Part shown: positions 39,915 to 46,889 of the stretch, in pieces
Position numbering within the stretch: position 1 is the first letter of the stretch
Layout: each line of letters starts with the position of its first letter
NCBI GenBank assembly: GCA_937951875.1
Contig: CALGAN010000081.1
Coordinates: 1 to 46,889 of the forward strand
DNA length: 46,889 bases
Origin: an uncultured Alkalilimnicola sp.
Lineage (GTDB): Bacteria > Pseudomonadota > Gammaproteobacteria > Nitrococcales > AK92
Reading direction: 5' to 3'
Notes under the pieces: generated by a model
The model's input: the letters and a program-made list of their open reading frames with translations, nothing else
Database searches by the model: none
What the model was told of the DNA's origin: nothing
Position numbers and translations under genes: made by a program

Positions 39915-42734
39915 ATGGCCGCGTGGCCTGACTTCGGGTTCGGCGCCTGGATCGTGGCGCTAGTGTTGCTGCTCGCGGCGCCGGCCTATAGCGCCGCCGG
40001 CTGGGACGAGGCGTTGCAGCTGGCGCGGGACGCGGTGATCTCCATCCAGGTCGATGCGCCGGTGGCCTTCGATACCAGCACGGCCGGCAGCGCCAACGCC
40101 ACCGGCTTCGTGGTCGACGCCGAGCTGGGCATCGTGCTGACCAACCGGCATGTGGTGCGCACCGGCCCGGTGGTCGCCACCGGCACTTTCCGTAACCAGG
40201 AGCAGGTGGACCTGATCCCGCTGTACCGCGATCCCGAGCACGACTTCGGCTTCTTCCGCTACGACCCGGCCCAGCTGCGCTACATGAAGCCGCGGGAGCT
40301 GAAACTGGCGCCTGAGCTGGCGAAAGTCGGATTGGAGGTGCGGCTGGTGGGCAACGACGCCGGTGAGCAGCTCTCCATCCACGCCGGCACCTTGGCGCGG
40401 CTGGACCGCAACGCCCCGCGTTATGGCGCCTACACTTACAACGACTTCAACACTTTCTATTTTCAGGCCGCCACCGGCACCCGCAGCGGTTCCTCCGGCT
40501 CGCCGGTGCTGGAGATCGGCGGGCGGGTGGTGGCGCTCAACGCCGGCGGCAACAACCGCTCCGCCGCCAGTTTCTATCTGCCGCTGGAGCGCGTGGTGCG
40601 CGCCCTGGAGCTGCTGCGCCTGGGCGAGCCAGTGACCCGCGGCACGCTGCAGACGGTGTTCACCCACCAGCCGTTCGCCCGGTTGCGCGAGCTGGGACTG
40701 CAGGCGGAGACCGAGCAGGCGCTGCGCGACCGCTGGCCGGAGCTGTCGGGACTGCTGGTGGTGTCCCAGGTGGTGGCCGGCGGGCCGGCCGCTGGACACC
40801 TGGTGGAAGGCGACATCCTGATTTCGGTCGATGACCGGCCGATCATCAACTTCGTCACCCTGGCCGACCAGCTCGATAACCGGGTCGGCAGCGAGGTGGA
40901 CATCGAGGTCGAACGCACCGGCCGGCGGCTGCGGTTGCGGCTGCCGGTGGCCGACATGCACGCGCTGGAACCGGCGCGCTTCCTCGAACTCGGCGGCGCG
41001 GTCCTGCACGAGCTGTCCTACCAGCAGACCCGCAACTTCGACTTCCCGCGCGACGGACTCTATCTGGCCGACGCCGGTTATCTGTTCGGCCGCGCCGACA
41101 TCGCCGCCCCGGCGGTGATCACCCATGTCAACGGCCGGCCGGTCGCTACGCTGGAGGATTTCCTGCAGGCGGCGGCCGGCAGCGAGCTGCTGGAGGTGCG
41201 CTATTTCCGGCCCGGTCAGCGCCACGCCCCGATCCAGCGGGTGGCGCGCCTCGAGCAGCGCTGGCACGGCGACCGCATCTGCGAGCGCCGTGACGCCGCC
41301 AGTCATTGGGCGTGCGAGCCGGTGAGCCTGCCGGCGCCGGCGGTTACGCTTGTGCCGGCGCCGGTGCTGCCCGCGGCCGCTGCCAAGCCGGCCACCCTGG
41401 TGTGGGTCGAGTTCGATCTGCCCTACGGCATCGAAGGCATGGACAGCGGCCGCCGGTGCGGCGTGGGGTTGATCGTGGACGCCAGCCAGGGCCTGGTGGT
41501 GACCGACCGCTACACGGTGCCGGTGGCCATGGGCGATGCGCGGATCACGGTCGGCGGCCGGGTGGACGTCCCGGCGCAGGTGGTGTTCCTGCATCCGCTG
41601 CACAATCTGGCGCTGCTGGCCTTCGATCCGGCGGCGCTGGCCGGCACCCCCATCGCCGCGGCGCCGCTGGCGTCCGAGCCGGTGCGCGAGGGCGAGCGTC
41701 TGGAGCTGCGCGCGCTCAATGCTGATCAGCGGCTGGTCAGGCACCAGACCACGGTAACGGCGGTGCGGCCGCTGCGCCTGGAACGGCCGCGCAGCGCGCG
41801 TTTTCAGGAGAGCAACCTCGATGCGGTGGAGATCGCCAACCCGCCCGGGAGCGTGACCGGCGCATTGTTCGACGAGCATGGCGCGGTGCGGGCGCTGTGG
41901 GCGAATTTCGAGCGCTCCTCGGCGAACGACAACATGATGGTGGTCGGGCAGCTCCAGGCGGGAATCCCCGCCGCGGTGGTCGAGCGGATGCTGACCGCCT
42001 ACCGCGAACGGCAGCCGATCCGCTCCCTGGAAGCCAGGCTGGGCTACCGCTCCTTGGCCCAGGCCCGCCAGCTGGGGCTGCCGGCGGAGTGGCTCGCGCT
42101 GCTGGCCGATAGCCCGCGGGTGCTGATGGTGGAGGGGACCGTGGACGGCACGCCGGCGGCGCGACAGCTGCAGGCCGGCGACCTGCTGCTGGCCGTGAAC
42201 GGACAGCCCGTGCACGATCTGGACGAGGTCGAGCGCCTGATCCAGATGCCGGAGGTGGTGCTGGATCTGTTGCGCGACCGCCAGGTCCAGCAGGTGCGTG
42301 TGGCCACGGAAGCTCTGACCGGGCTGCAGCCTCCGGAGCTGCTGCTCTGGGCCGGCGCGGCCCTGCACCGGCCGCATCGGGCGGCGACGGAGCTCCTGGG
42401 GCTGCCGCGGCAGGGTGTGTACGTCGCCAGCCGCAGCCCTGGCTCGCCCGCGCAGCGCTATGGGCTGCAGCCGGACAGCGTGATCGTCGCTGTCAACGGC
42501 GTGCCGGTGACCGATATCGAGACCTTCCTGGCCGGCGTGGCGGCGTTTCCGGAGCGGCGGGCGGTGCTGCTGCACGTGATTTCGCCGACCGGCATCCGCC
42601 AGGCCATCACCCTGCGGCCGGAACCGCACTACTGGCCGGTGCAGCTGATCCGGCAAGAGCAGGGCGAGTGGCGGCGCACGCAGTACGACTCGGAAGCGGC
42701 GGCACTGAGCGGGCTGAAGACCGCGACGCCCTGA
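39915..42734 (+). CDS. Tandem HtrA-like serine protease with degenerate second half (Nma111-like layout)
   Basis: A large HtrA/DegP-related periplasmic protein of 939 residues. The first trypsin-like domain has the full triad: H79 (TNRHVV), D110 (DPEHDFGFF) and S196 (RSGSSGSPV). A PDZ domain follows (LVEGDILISVDDRPIINFV), then a second PDZ-like region (VITHVNGRPVATLEDF). A second protease-like domain (about 500-690) has VTDRYTVP where the histidine should be, PLHNLALLAFD where the aspartate should be, and no GNSGGP-type serine; it is probably inactive. Two further PDZ-like regions end the protein (LLLAVNGQPVHDLDEV, VIVAVNGVPVTDIETF). This doubled layout matches fungal Nma111. The ATG at 39915 is chosen for its GGGAGAG and the signal peptide that follows; an in-frame ATG at 39786 adds 43 residues. 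Confidence 0.88.
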   Translation: MAAWPDFGFGAWIVALVLLLAAPAYSAAGWDEALQLARDAVISIQVDAPVAFDTSTAGSANATGFVVDAELGIVLTNRHVVRTGPVVATGTFRNQEQVDLIPLYRDPEHDFGFFRYDPAQLRYMKPRELKLAPELAKVGLEVRLVGNDAGEQLSIHAGTLARLDRNAPRYGAYTYNDFNTFYFQAATGTRSGSSGSPVLEIGGRVVALNAGGNNRSAASFYLPLERVVRALELLRLGEPVTRGTLQTVFTHQPFARLRELGLQAETEQALRDRWPELSGLLVVSQVVAGGPAAGHLVEGDILISVDDRPIINFVTLADQLDNRVGSEVDIEVERTGRRLRLRLPVADMHALEPARFLELGGAVLHELSYQQTRNFDFPRDGLYLADAGYLFGRADIAAPAVITHVNGRPVATLEDFLQAAAGSELLEVRYFRPGQRHAPIQRVARLEQRWHGDRICERRDAASHWACEPVSLPAPAVTLVPAPVLPAAAAKPATLVWVEFDLPYGIEGMDSGRRCGVGLIVDASQGLVVTDRYTVPVAMGDARITVGGRVDVPAQVVFLHPLHNLALLAFDPAALAGTPIAAAPLASEPVREGERLELRALNADQRLVRHQTTVTAVRPLRLERPRSARFQESNLDAVEIANPPGSVTGALFDEHGAVRALWANFERSSANDNMMVVGQLQAGIPAAVVERMLTAYRERQPIRSLEARLGYRSLAQARQLGLPAEWLALLADSPRVLMVEGTVDGTPAARQLQAGDLLLAVNGQPVHDLDEVERLIQMPEVVLDLLRDRQVQQVRVATEALTGLQPPELLLWAGAALHRPHRAATELLGLPRQGVYVASRSPGSPAQRYGLQPDSVIVAVNGVPVTDIETFLAGVAAFPERRAVLLHVISPTGIRQAITLRPEPHYWPVQLIRQEQGEWRRTQYDSEAAALSGLKTATP

Positions 42735-42785
42735 AGGCCGGTTCGGCGTCGAGGGTTTGGCGCCCGCGTCCCGCGGACGTGCCGC

Positions 42786-43229
42786 TCACGGCTGCCCGGC
42801 GTGCCCGCAGCATGGACGGGGCATCGTGTCCTCCGGCTCGGCGCCTTCGGCCAGGGCGTCGAGGATCGGGCAGTCGGGGCGCTGGTCGCCGTGGCAATGG
42901 GCGGCCAGGTGCGACAGGGTGTCGACCATCTCCTGCAGCGCGCGGATTTTTCGTCGCAGCTCGTCGATGTGCCGCTGCGCCAGCGCTTTGACCTCGGCGC
43001 TGGCGCGGTCGCGGTCGGTCCACAGCGCCAGCAGCCGGCGGATTTCCTCGATGGAGAAGCCCAGCGAGCGGGCGCGCTTGATGAAGCGTAGGGTGTGCAG
43101 ATCCTGCTCGGTGTACTGGCGGTAGCCGGCGCCGCTGCGCCGGGCCCTGCCGATCAGGCCAATCGCCTCGTAATGGCGGATCATCTTGGTGCTGACGCCG
43201 GTGGCTTTCGCCGCTTCGCCGATATTCAT
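42786..43229 (-). CDS. cueR: CueR, copper-responsive MerR-family activator
   Basis: CueR activates copper efflux genes on binding Cu(I). The protein has 147 residues. The winged-helix N-terminus reads MNIGEAAKATGVSTKMIRHY. S77, C112 and C120 are at the same positions as the monovalent-metal selectivity serine and the two Cu(I) ligands of E. coli CueR (C-x7-C in CHGDQRPDC). A C-terminal PCCGHAG adds two more cysteines. The start overlaps the copA stop as ATGA, so regulator and pump are co-transcribed and coupled. The CueR-type promoter lies upstream of copA. Confidence 0.95.
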   Translation of the reverse strand: MNIGEAAKATGVSTKMIRHYEAIGLIGRARRSGAGYRQYTEQDLHTLRFIKRARSLGFSIEEIRRLLALWTDRDRASAEVKALAQRHIDELRRKIRALQEMVDTLSHLAAHCHGDQRPDCPILDALAEGAEPEDTMPRPCCGHAGQP

Positions 43230-45649
43230 ACCGTCCTCGCTTGCCCCGCCGCCGCCGGCGCGGCCCGCTCGGGGACACCGGCGGCCGGCCGCCAGCGGCG
43301 CAGCAGCAGGGCGTTGCTGACCACGCTGACGCTGCTGAAGGCCATGGCCGCGCCGGCGATCATCGGGTTGAGCAGGCCGAAGGCCGCCAGCGGGATGCCG
43401 ATCAGGTTGTAGATGAAGGCCCAGAACAGGTTCTGGCGGATCTTGGCGTAGGTGCGGCGCGAGATGTCGATGGCGTCGGCCACCAGCAGCGGGTCGCCGC
43501 GCATCAGGGTGACGCCGGCGGCGTGCATGGCCGCGTCGGTGCCGGTGGCCATGGCGATGCCGACGTCGGCCGCCGCCAGCGCCGGAGCGTCGTTGATGCC
43601 GTCGCCGACCATGGCCACCACCGCGCCGCTGCGCTTGAGTTCGGCGATGGCGGCCGCCTTGTCGGCCGGCAACACCTCGGCGCGCACTTCGTCCAGCCCC
43701 AGCCGCTTGGCCACGGCCTCGGCGGCGCCGCGGTTGTCGCCGGTGAGCAGGACCGTGCGTATGCCCTGCGCCCGCAGCCGCCGCACCGCCTCGGCGGCGC
43801 TGTCCTTGAGCGGGTCGCCGAAGGCGATCAGGCCGAGCAGTACGGCTCGCCCGCCCTCCTGGCGTGCCAGCCAGGAGACGGTGCGGCCCTCGGCCGCGAG
43901 CGCCGCGGCGTCTTCGGCGAGCGGCGTCAGGTCCACGCCCAGCTCCTGCATCAGGCGCTGGCTGCCCAGCCGCAGCGCCTGGCCCTCGATCACGGCGGCG
44001 ACGCCGCGGCCGGGAATGGCGCGTACCTCCCTGGCGGCGGGGAGCGACGGCTCGTCCGCGGCGGCGGCGCGCACCGCGTGCGCCAGCGGATGCTCGCTGC
44101 CGGCCTGGATGGCGGCGGTCAGGCGCAGCAGCTGGCGCTCGTCGATGCTGTGGCCGCGCAGGGCGACCACCGCGGGCCGCCCCTGGGTGAGGGTGCCAGT
44201 CTTGTCGAACACCACGGTGGTGACGGCGTGGGCGCGCTCCAGCGCCACGGCGTCCTTGATCAGGATGCCGTGGCGGGCGCCGCTGCCGGTGCCGACCATG
44301 ATCGCGGTCGGCGTGGCCAGGCCGAGCGCGCAGGGGCAGGCGATCACCAGCACCGCCACGGCGTTGAGCAGGGCGCCGGCGGCGTCGCCGCCATAACCCC
44401 ACCAGCCGAGGAAAGCGACCAGGGCGATGGCGACCACCACCGGCACGAACACGGCGCTGACCTTGTCCACCAGCCGCTGGATCGGCGCTTTCGCCGCCTG
44501 GGCGTCCTCCACCAGACGGATGATGCGGGAAAGGGTGGTCTCGGCGCCGACCGCGGTGGTCTCGATCAGCAGCGCCCCCTCGCCGTTGATGGCGCCGCCG
44601 GTGACCTTGTCGCCCGGCTGGCGCGGCACCGGCAGGCTCTCGCCGGTGATGAAGGACTCGTCCACGCTGGTGCTGCCCTCGACGATTACGCCGTCCACCG
44701 GAATGCGCTCGCCCGGGCGCACCACCACCCGATCGCCGACCCGCACCTGCTCGATGGCCACCTCGATCTCCGCGCCGTCGCGGCGCAGCCGGGCCTTCTC
44801 CGGGCGCAGCGCGCCGAGCGCGCGGATCGCCTCGCTGGTGCGGCGCTTGGCGCGCGCCTCCAGCCACTTGCCGAGCAGCACTAGGGTGATGACCACCGCC
44901 GAGGCCTCGAAGTAGTAGTGCGGCTGCTCGTGACCGTGGGCGCTCAGCAGTTGGTACACGCTCAGGCCGTAGGCGGCCGAGGTGCCCAGCGCCACCAGCA
45001 GGTCCATGTTGCCGGAGAGCGCCTTGAGCGCCTTCCAGCCGGCGCGGTAGAAGCGCGCGCCCAGCACGAACTGCACCGGCGTGGCGAGCAGCAGCTGCAG
45101 CCAGCCGGGCAGCTCCAGCGCCACGCCGAGCGGCGCGAGCAGCATCGGCAGCACCAGCGGTAGGGACAGGGCGATGCCGGCGATCACCGCCAGCAGCTCG
45201 CGGTCGATGCGCCGTTCGTCGGCGGATGTCTTGGGCGCGGCGTGCACGGCGGCCTGGTAGCCGGCGTTCTCGACGGCGGCGATCAGCTCGGCCGGGCCGG
45301 CGGCGCCGCTCAGCACCGTGACCTGCGCCCGCTCGGTCGCGAGGTTGACGGCGGCTCGTTCCACGCCCGGCACCTTGCTCAGCGCCTTCTCCACCCGCCG
45401 CACGCAGGCTGCGCAGGTCATGCCGCCGATGTCGAGATCCACGGTCTCGGTGGCCACCGTGTAGCCGGCGTCCTCCACCGCGGCGCGCAGCGCGCCCGGC
45501 TCCAGGCGCTCGCCGTCCACCGTGGCCTTGCCGGTGGCGAGGTTGACGCTGACCTCGGCGACGCCCGGCACTTTGCGCAGCGCGCGCTCGACGCGGCCCA
45601 CGCAGGAGGCGCAGGTCATGCCCTGGATGGCGAGGGTGAGTCTGGTCAT
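43226..45649 (-). CDS. copA: Cu(I)-exporting P1B-type ATPase
   Basis: CopA pumps Cu(I) out of the cytoplasm. The protein has 807 residues. Two N-terminal heavy-metal domains carry GMTCASC (C13, C16) and GMTCAAC (C79, C82). The transmembrane metal site is CPC in VIACPCALGLATP. The phosphorylation site is DKTGTLTQG, and the ATP-binding and hinge motifs include HPLAHAV and MVGDGINDAPAL. The C-terminal membrane helices contain NLIGIPLAAFGLLNPMIAG with the N and MxxS-type residues of CopA. The ATG at 45649 begins the first metal-binding domain and has GGACGG upstream. cueR overlaps its end. Confidence 0.97.
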   Translation of the reverse strand: MTRLTLAIQGMTCASCVGRVERALRKVPGVAEVSVNLATGKATVDGERLEPGALRAAVEDAGYTVATETVDLDIGGMTCAACVRRVEKALSKVPGVERAAVNLATERAQVTVLSGAAGPAELIAAVENAGYQAAVHAAPKTSADERRIDRELLAVIAGIALSLPLVLPMLLAPLGVALELPGWLQLLLATPVQFVLGARFYRAGWKALKALSGNMDLLVALGTSAAYGLSVYQLLSAHGHEQPHYYFEASAVVITLVLLGKWLEARAKRRTSEAIRALGALRPEKARLRRDGAEIEVAIEQVRVGDRVVVRPGERIPVDGVIVEGSTSVDESFITGESLPVPRQPGDKVTGGAINGEGALLIETTAVGAETTLSRIIRLVEDAQAAKAPIQRLVDKVSAVFVPVVVAIALVAFLGWWGYGGDAAGALLNAVAVLVIACPCALGLATPTAIMVGTGSGARHGILIKDAVALERAHAVTTVVFDKTGTLTQGRPAVVALRGHSIDERQLLRLTAAIQAGSEHPLAHAVRAAAADEPSLPAAREVRAIPGRGVAAVIEGQALRLGSQRLMQELGVDLTPLAEDAAALAAEGRTVSWLARQEGGRAVLLGLIAFGDPLKDSAAEAVRRLRAQGIRTVLLTGDNRGAAEAVAKRLGLDEVRAEVLPADKAAAIAELKRSGAVVAMVGDGINDAPALAAADVGIAMATGTDAAMHAAGVTLMRGDPLLVADAIDISRRTYAKIRQNLFWAFIYNLIGIPLAAFGLLNPMIAGAAMAFSSVSVVSNALLLRRWRPAAGVPERAAPAAAGQARTV

Positions 45650-46147
45650 GGCGTACCGTCCCGGCCGTCGTTGCGATGGTGCCATGATCCACCTTTCCAT
45701 GATGGGAAGGTCAAGCGTCGAGCGCCGTCGGCGGCGATGCGCGCGAAGGCGAATCGCGCATCCGCGAAAATTATTTTCGCTAGATTGCGTAAATTTTTGG
45801 ATGATTTTTTAAGAATTAATTGCGCTGTTTTTGTCGACATTGGCCGGCGACCGGCATTCCTCATAGTGTGAATCGTTTCAAGGCAACGGCGGCGGAGATG
45901 GGGGAGTATGCACTTCGACCTCGCGCGGCGCCTACGACGGAAGGCACATGTGGCGCCGATGATCGCCGACCGAGCGCTGGATAGCGCTCCTCTCTTCGGG
46001 AAATTTCTACTCTTGACGATCTTGTAGCCGAAACGCGTCGAAATCGACGAACGCCATCGTCCTTTTGCCGCCATCGACAGATCTTCAATGCGTCCGGCGC
46101 GACGCAAACCCGGCGGCCAATCCACGAACCAACGGGATATCTCACGC
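45650..46147. other. Intergenic stretch with copA promoter and adjacent hairpins
   Basis: Beyond the copA promoter lie two hairpins: GATGCGCG...CGCGCATC at 45736-45762 and GCGAAAA-TTA-TTTTCGC at 45764-45780. These are followed by unusually AT-rich DNA to about 45830. No gene is supported in the rest. Confidence 0.55.
45684..45714 (-). promoter_or_regulatory. CueR/MerR-type promoter of copA-cueR
   Basis: On the minus strand: -35 TTGACC (45714-45709), a 19-bp spacer, and -10 GATCAT (45689-45684). The spacer contains the dyad ACCTTCCC...GGAAAGGT at 45691-45711 with one mismatch. The overlong spacer with a central dyad is the hallmark of MerR-family activation. Confidence 0.88.
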
Positions 46148-46889
46148 ATGCAAATCAGCAATCGTGCGCTGCTCAAGCGCGCCATGATCGGCCTTGGCCT
46201 GCTCGCCGCCGGCACCCACGCGCCGGCCTTCGCCACCGACTACTTCGTCGACCAGCAGCATCCGGCCGCCGCCGACAGCAACCCGGGCACCGAGGCGGCG
46301 CCGTGGGCCAGCCTGGCGCAGGCCGCGCGGGCGCCGCTGCAGCCGGGCGATACCGTTTACGTCAAGGCCGGCACCTACACGGTCGACGGCGGCGTGTGGA
46401 ACCAGCCGGCGATCAACGTGCCATCGGGGGCGCCGGGCGCGCCGGTGACCTTCAAGTCGCTGCCGGCGCACGCCGCGGTGCTGCGCGCCGCCGGCGAGGG
46501 CGCGCCGATCGGCGTCTACGGCAACAGTCACGTGGTGGTCGACGGCTTCACCATCGTCGATCCGGGTCCGAAGGGCATCGCCGTGTTCGGCCACGAGTCG
46601 GCGCCGGTACAGGACGTGGTGATCCAGAACAACCAGATCAGCGGCGCCAGCGTCGGTGGCACCGACAACACCGAGGGCGTGCGTATCGAGCACGCCGAGA
46701 ATGTCGTGGTGCGCAACAACCGCATCAGCAACGTTCATAACGGCGGCAACAGCTCCAACGCCTCGGCGGTGAAGACCTATCTCACCCGCAACGTCACCAT
46801 CGAGAACAACGAGTTCTCCGACGTGGTGGCCGGCGTCAAGGAGAAGGAAGGCAGCCAGTTCCTGACCGTGCGCACCAACCGCATGGCCT
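46148..46889 (+). CDS. Secreted right-handed parallel beta-helix protein (3' cut by window edge)
   Basis: The frame stays open from the ATG at 46148 to the last base, so the C-terminus is outside. The 247 visible residues start with a signal peptide (about 1-29, hydrophobic core AMIGLGLLAAGTHAPAFA). The segment TDYFVDQQHP ... NPGTEAAPWASLAQAARAPL and GDTVYVKAGTY is the DUF1565-like entry to a beta-helix. After it come the regular coils VVVDGFTIVD, VVIQNNQISG, VVVRNNRISN, VTIENNEFSD, which form repeated strands of about 25-30 residues. This fold is common in polysaccharide lyases and epimerases acting on uronic-acid polymers; the substrate is not readable from this part. Upstream spacing to a ribosome site is poor. 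Confidence 0.88.
   Translation, partial: MQISNRALLKRAMIGLGLLAAGTHAPAFATDYFVDQQHPAAADSNPGTEAAPWASLAQAARAPLQPGDTVYVKAGTYTVDGGVWNQPAINVPSGAPGAPVTFKSLPAHAAVLRAAGEGAPIGVYGNSHVVVDGFTIVDPGPKGIAVFGHESAPVQDVVIQNNQISGASVGGTDNTEGVRIEHAENVVVRNNRISNVHNGGNSSNASAVKTYLTRNVTIENNEFSDVVAGVKEKEGSQFLTVRTNRMA

Noticed and set aside
39960..42656. 898-codon open frame antisense to the HtrA-like gene
   Set aside because: The sense strand has protease and PDZ motifs in order; the antisense product is Arg/Gln/His-rich with none.
42786..45692. 968-codon minus-strand frame covering copA and cueR
   Set aside because: Its first 800 residues are an Arg/Gly/Ala-rich shadow of copA in another frame; only the last 147 residues are real (CueR).

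Overview
The window is about 47 kb of GC-rich, gene-dense bacterial chromosome. The gene families point to a gammaproteobacterium: a RelA synthetase with the EXDD signature, the LexA/ImuA/ImuB/DnaE2 mutasome, Hsp15, a Lif-type lipase foldase, CueR/CopA, a TonB-ExbB-ExbD operon and a type I-E-like CRISPR repeat. I cannot place it at genus level. No rRNA or tRNA gene was seen. Intergenic gaps carry several families of short palindromic repeats.

Layout. (1) 1-3.3 kb: the end of a chemoreceptor gene followed by cheW, an RDD membrane protein and an FAD-dependent oxidoreductase. (2) 3.6-5.2 kb: a cupin gene overlapping a RuBisCO-like protein (RLP) gene, the pairing known from the methylthioadenosine-isoprenoid shunt. 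(3) 5.7-9.1 kb: an EamA transporter, a catalytically degenerate GGDEF protein, a small membrane protein and a phosphoribulokinase with no RuBisCO nearby. (4) 9.2-11.2 kb: rraA, a CBS-pair protein, hslR and a periplasmic BON protein. (5) 11.5-21 kb: a split SOS mutasome, with lexA-imuA-imuB in one operon and dnaE2 about 3.5 kb further on. A putative Tle1-like lipase effector with a candidate immunity protein and an orphan ParA lie between them. lexA and dnaE2 each have a LexA-box-like site. (6) 21.2-24.1 kb: relA, then a nine-repeat CRISPR array without cas genes in the window. (7) 24.2-27.7 kb: a translationally coupled glycosyltransferase and Fe(II)/2-oxoglutarate dioxygenase, then a polytopic membrane protein. 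An isolated CRISPR-repeat-like hairpin lies between them.

(8) 27.8-30.6 kb: a secreted lipase, a parvulin-type lipoprotein and a lipase foldase, all on the minus strand, which together form a lipase secretion and folding unit. (9) 30.6-31.7 kb: AT-richer, gene-poor DNA with a degraded GH43-like C-terminus. (10) 31.7-36 kb: a YbaK-type deacylase, a hypothetical protein, a radical SAM protein and two multi-haem cytochromes c. (11) 36-39.3 kb: a Fur-box-like site, tonB-exbB-exbD and a convergent TetR regulator. The regulator has operator-like dyads and a possible leader terminator upstream. (12) 39.9-42.7 kb: a tandem HtrA-like protease whose second protease half has lost its catalytic residues. 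(13) 42.8-45.7 kb: copA-cueR copper efflux with a clear MerR-type promoter. (14) 46.1 kb to the end: the start of a secreted parallel beta-helix protein, cut by the window edge.

Most interesting points: the RLP-cupin pair, the tandem HtrA with a dead second half, the effector-immunity insertion inside the mutasome locus, the isolated CRISPR-like hairpin with compensated stem changes, the degenerate GGDEF with an intact I-site, and the TetR-proximal hairpin with a purine-rich loop. None of these has been checked against a database.
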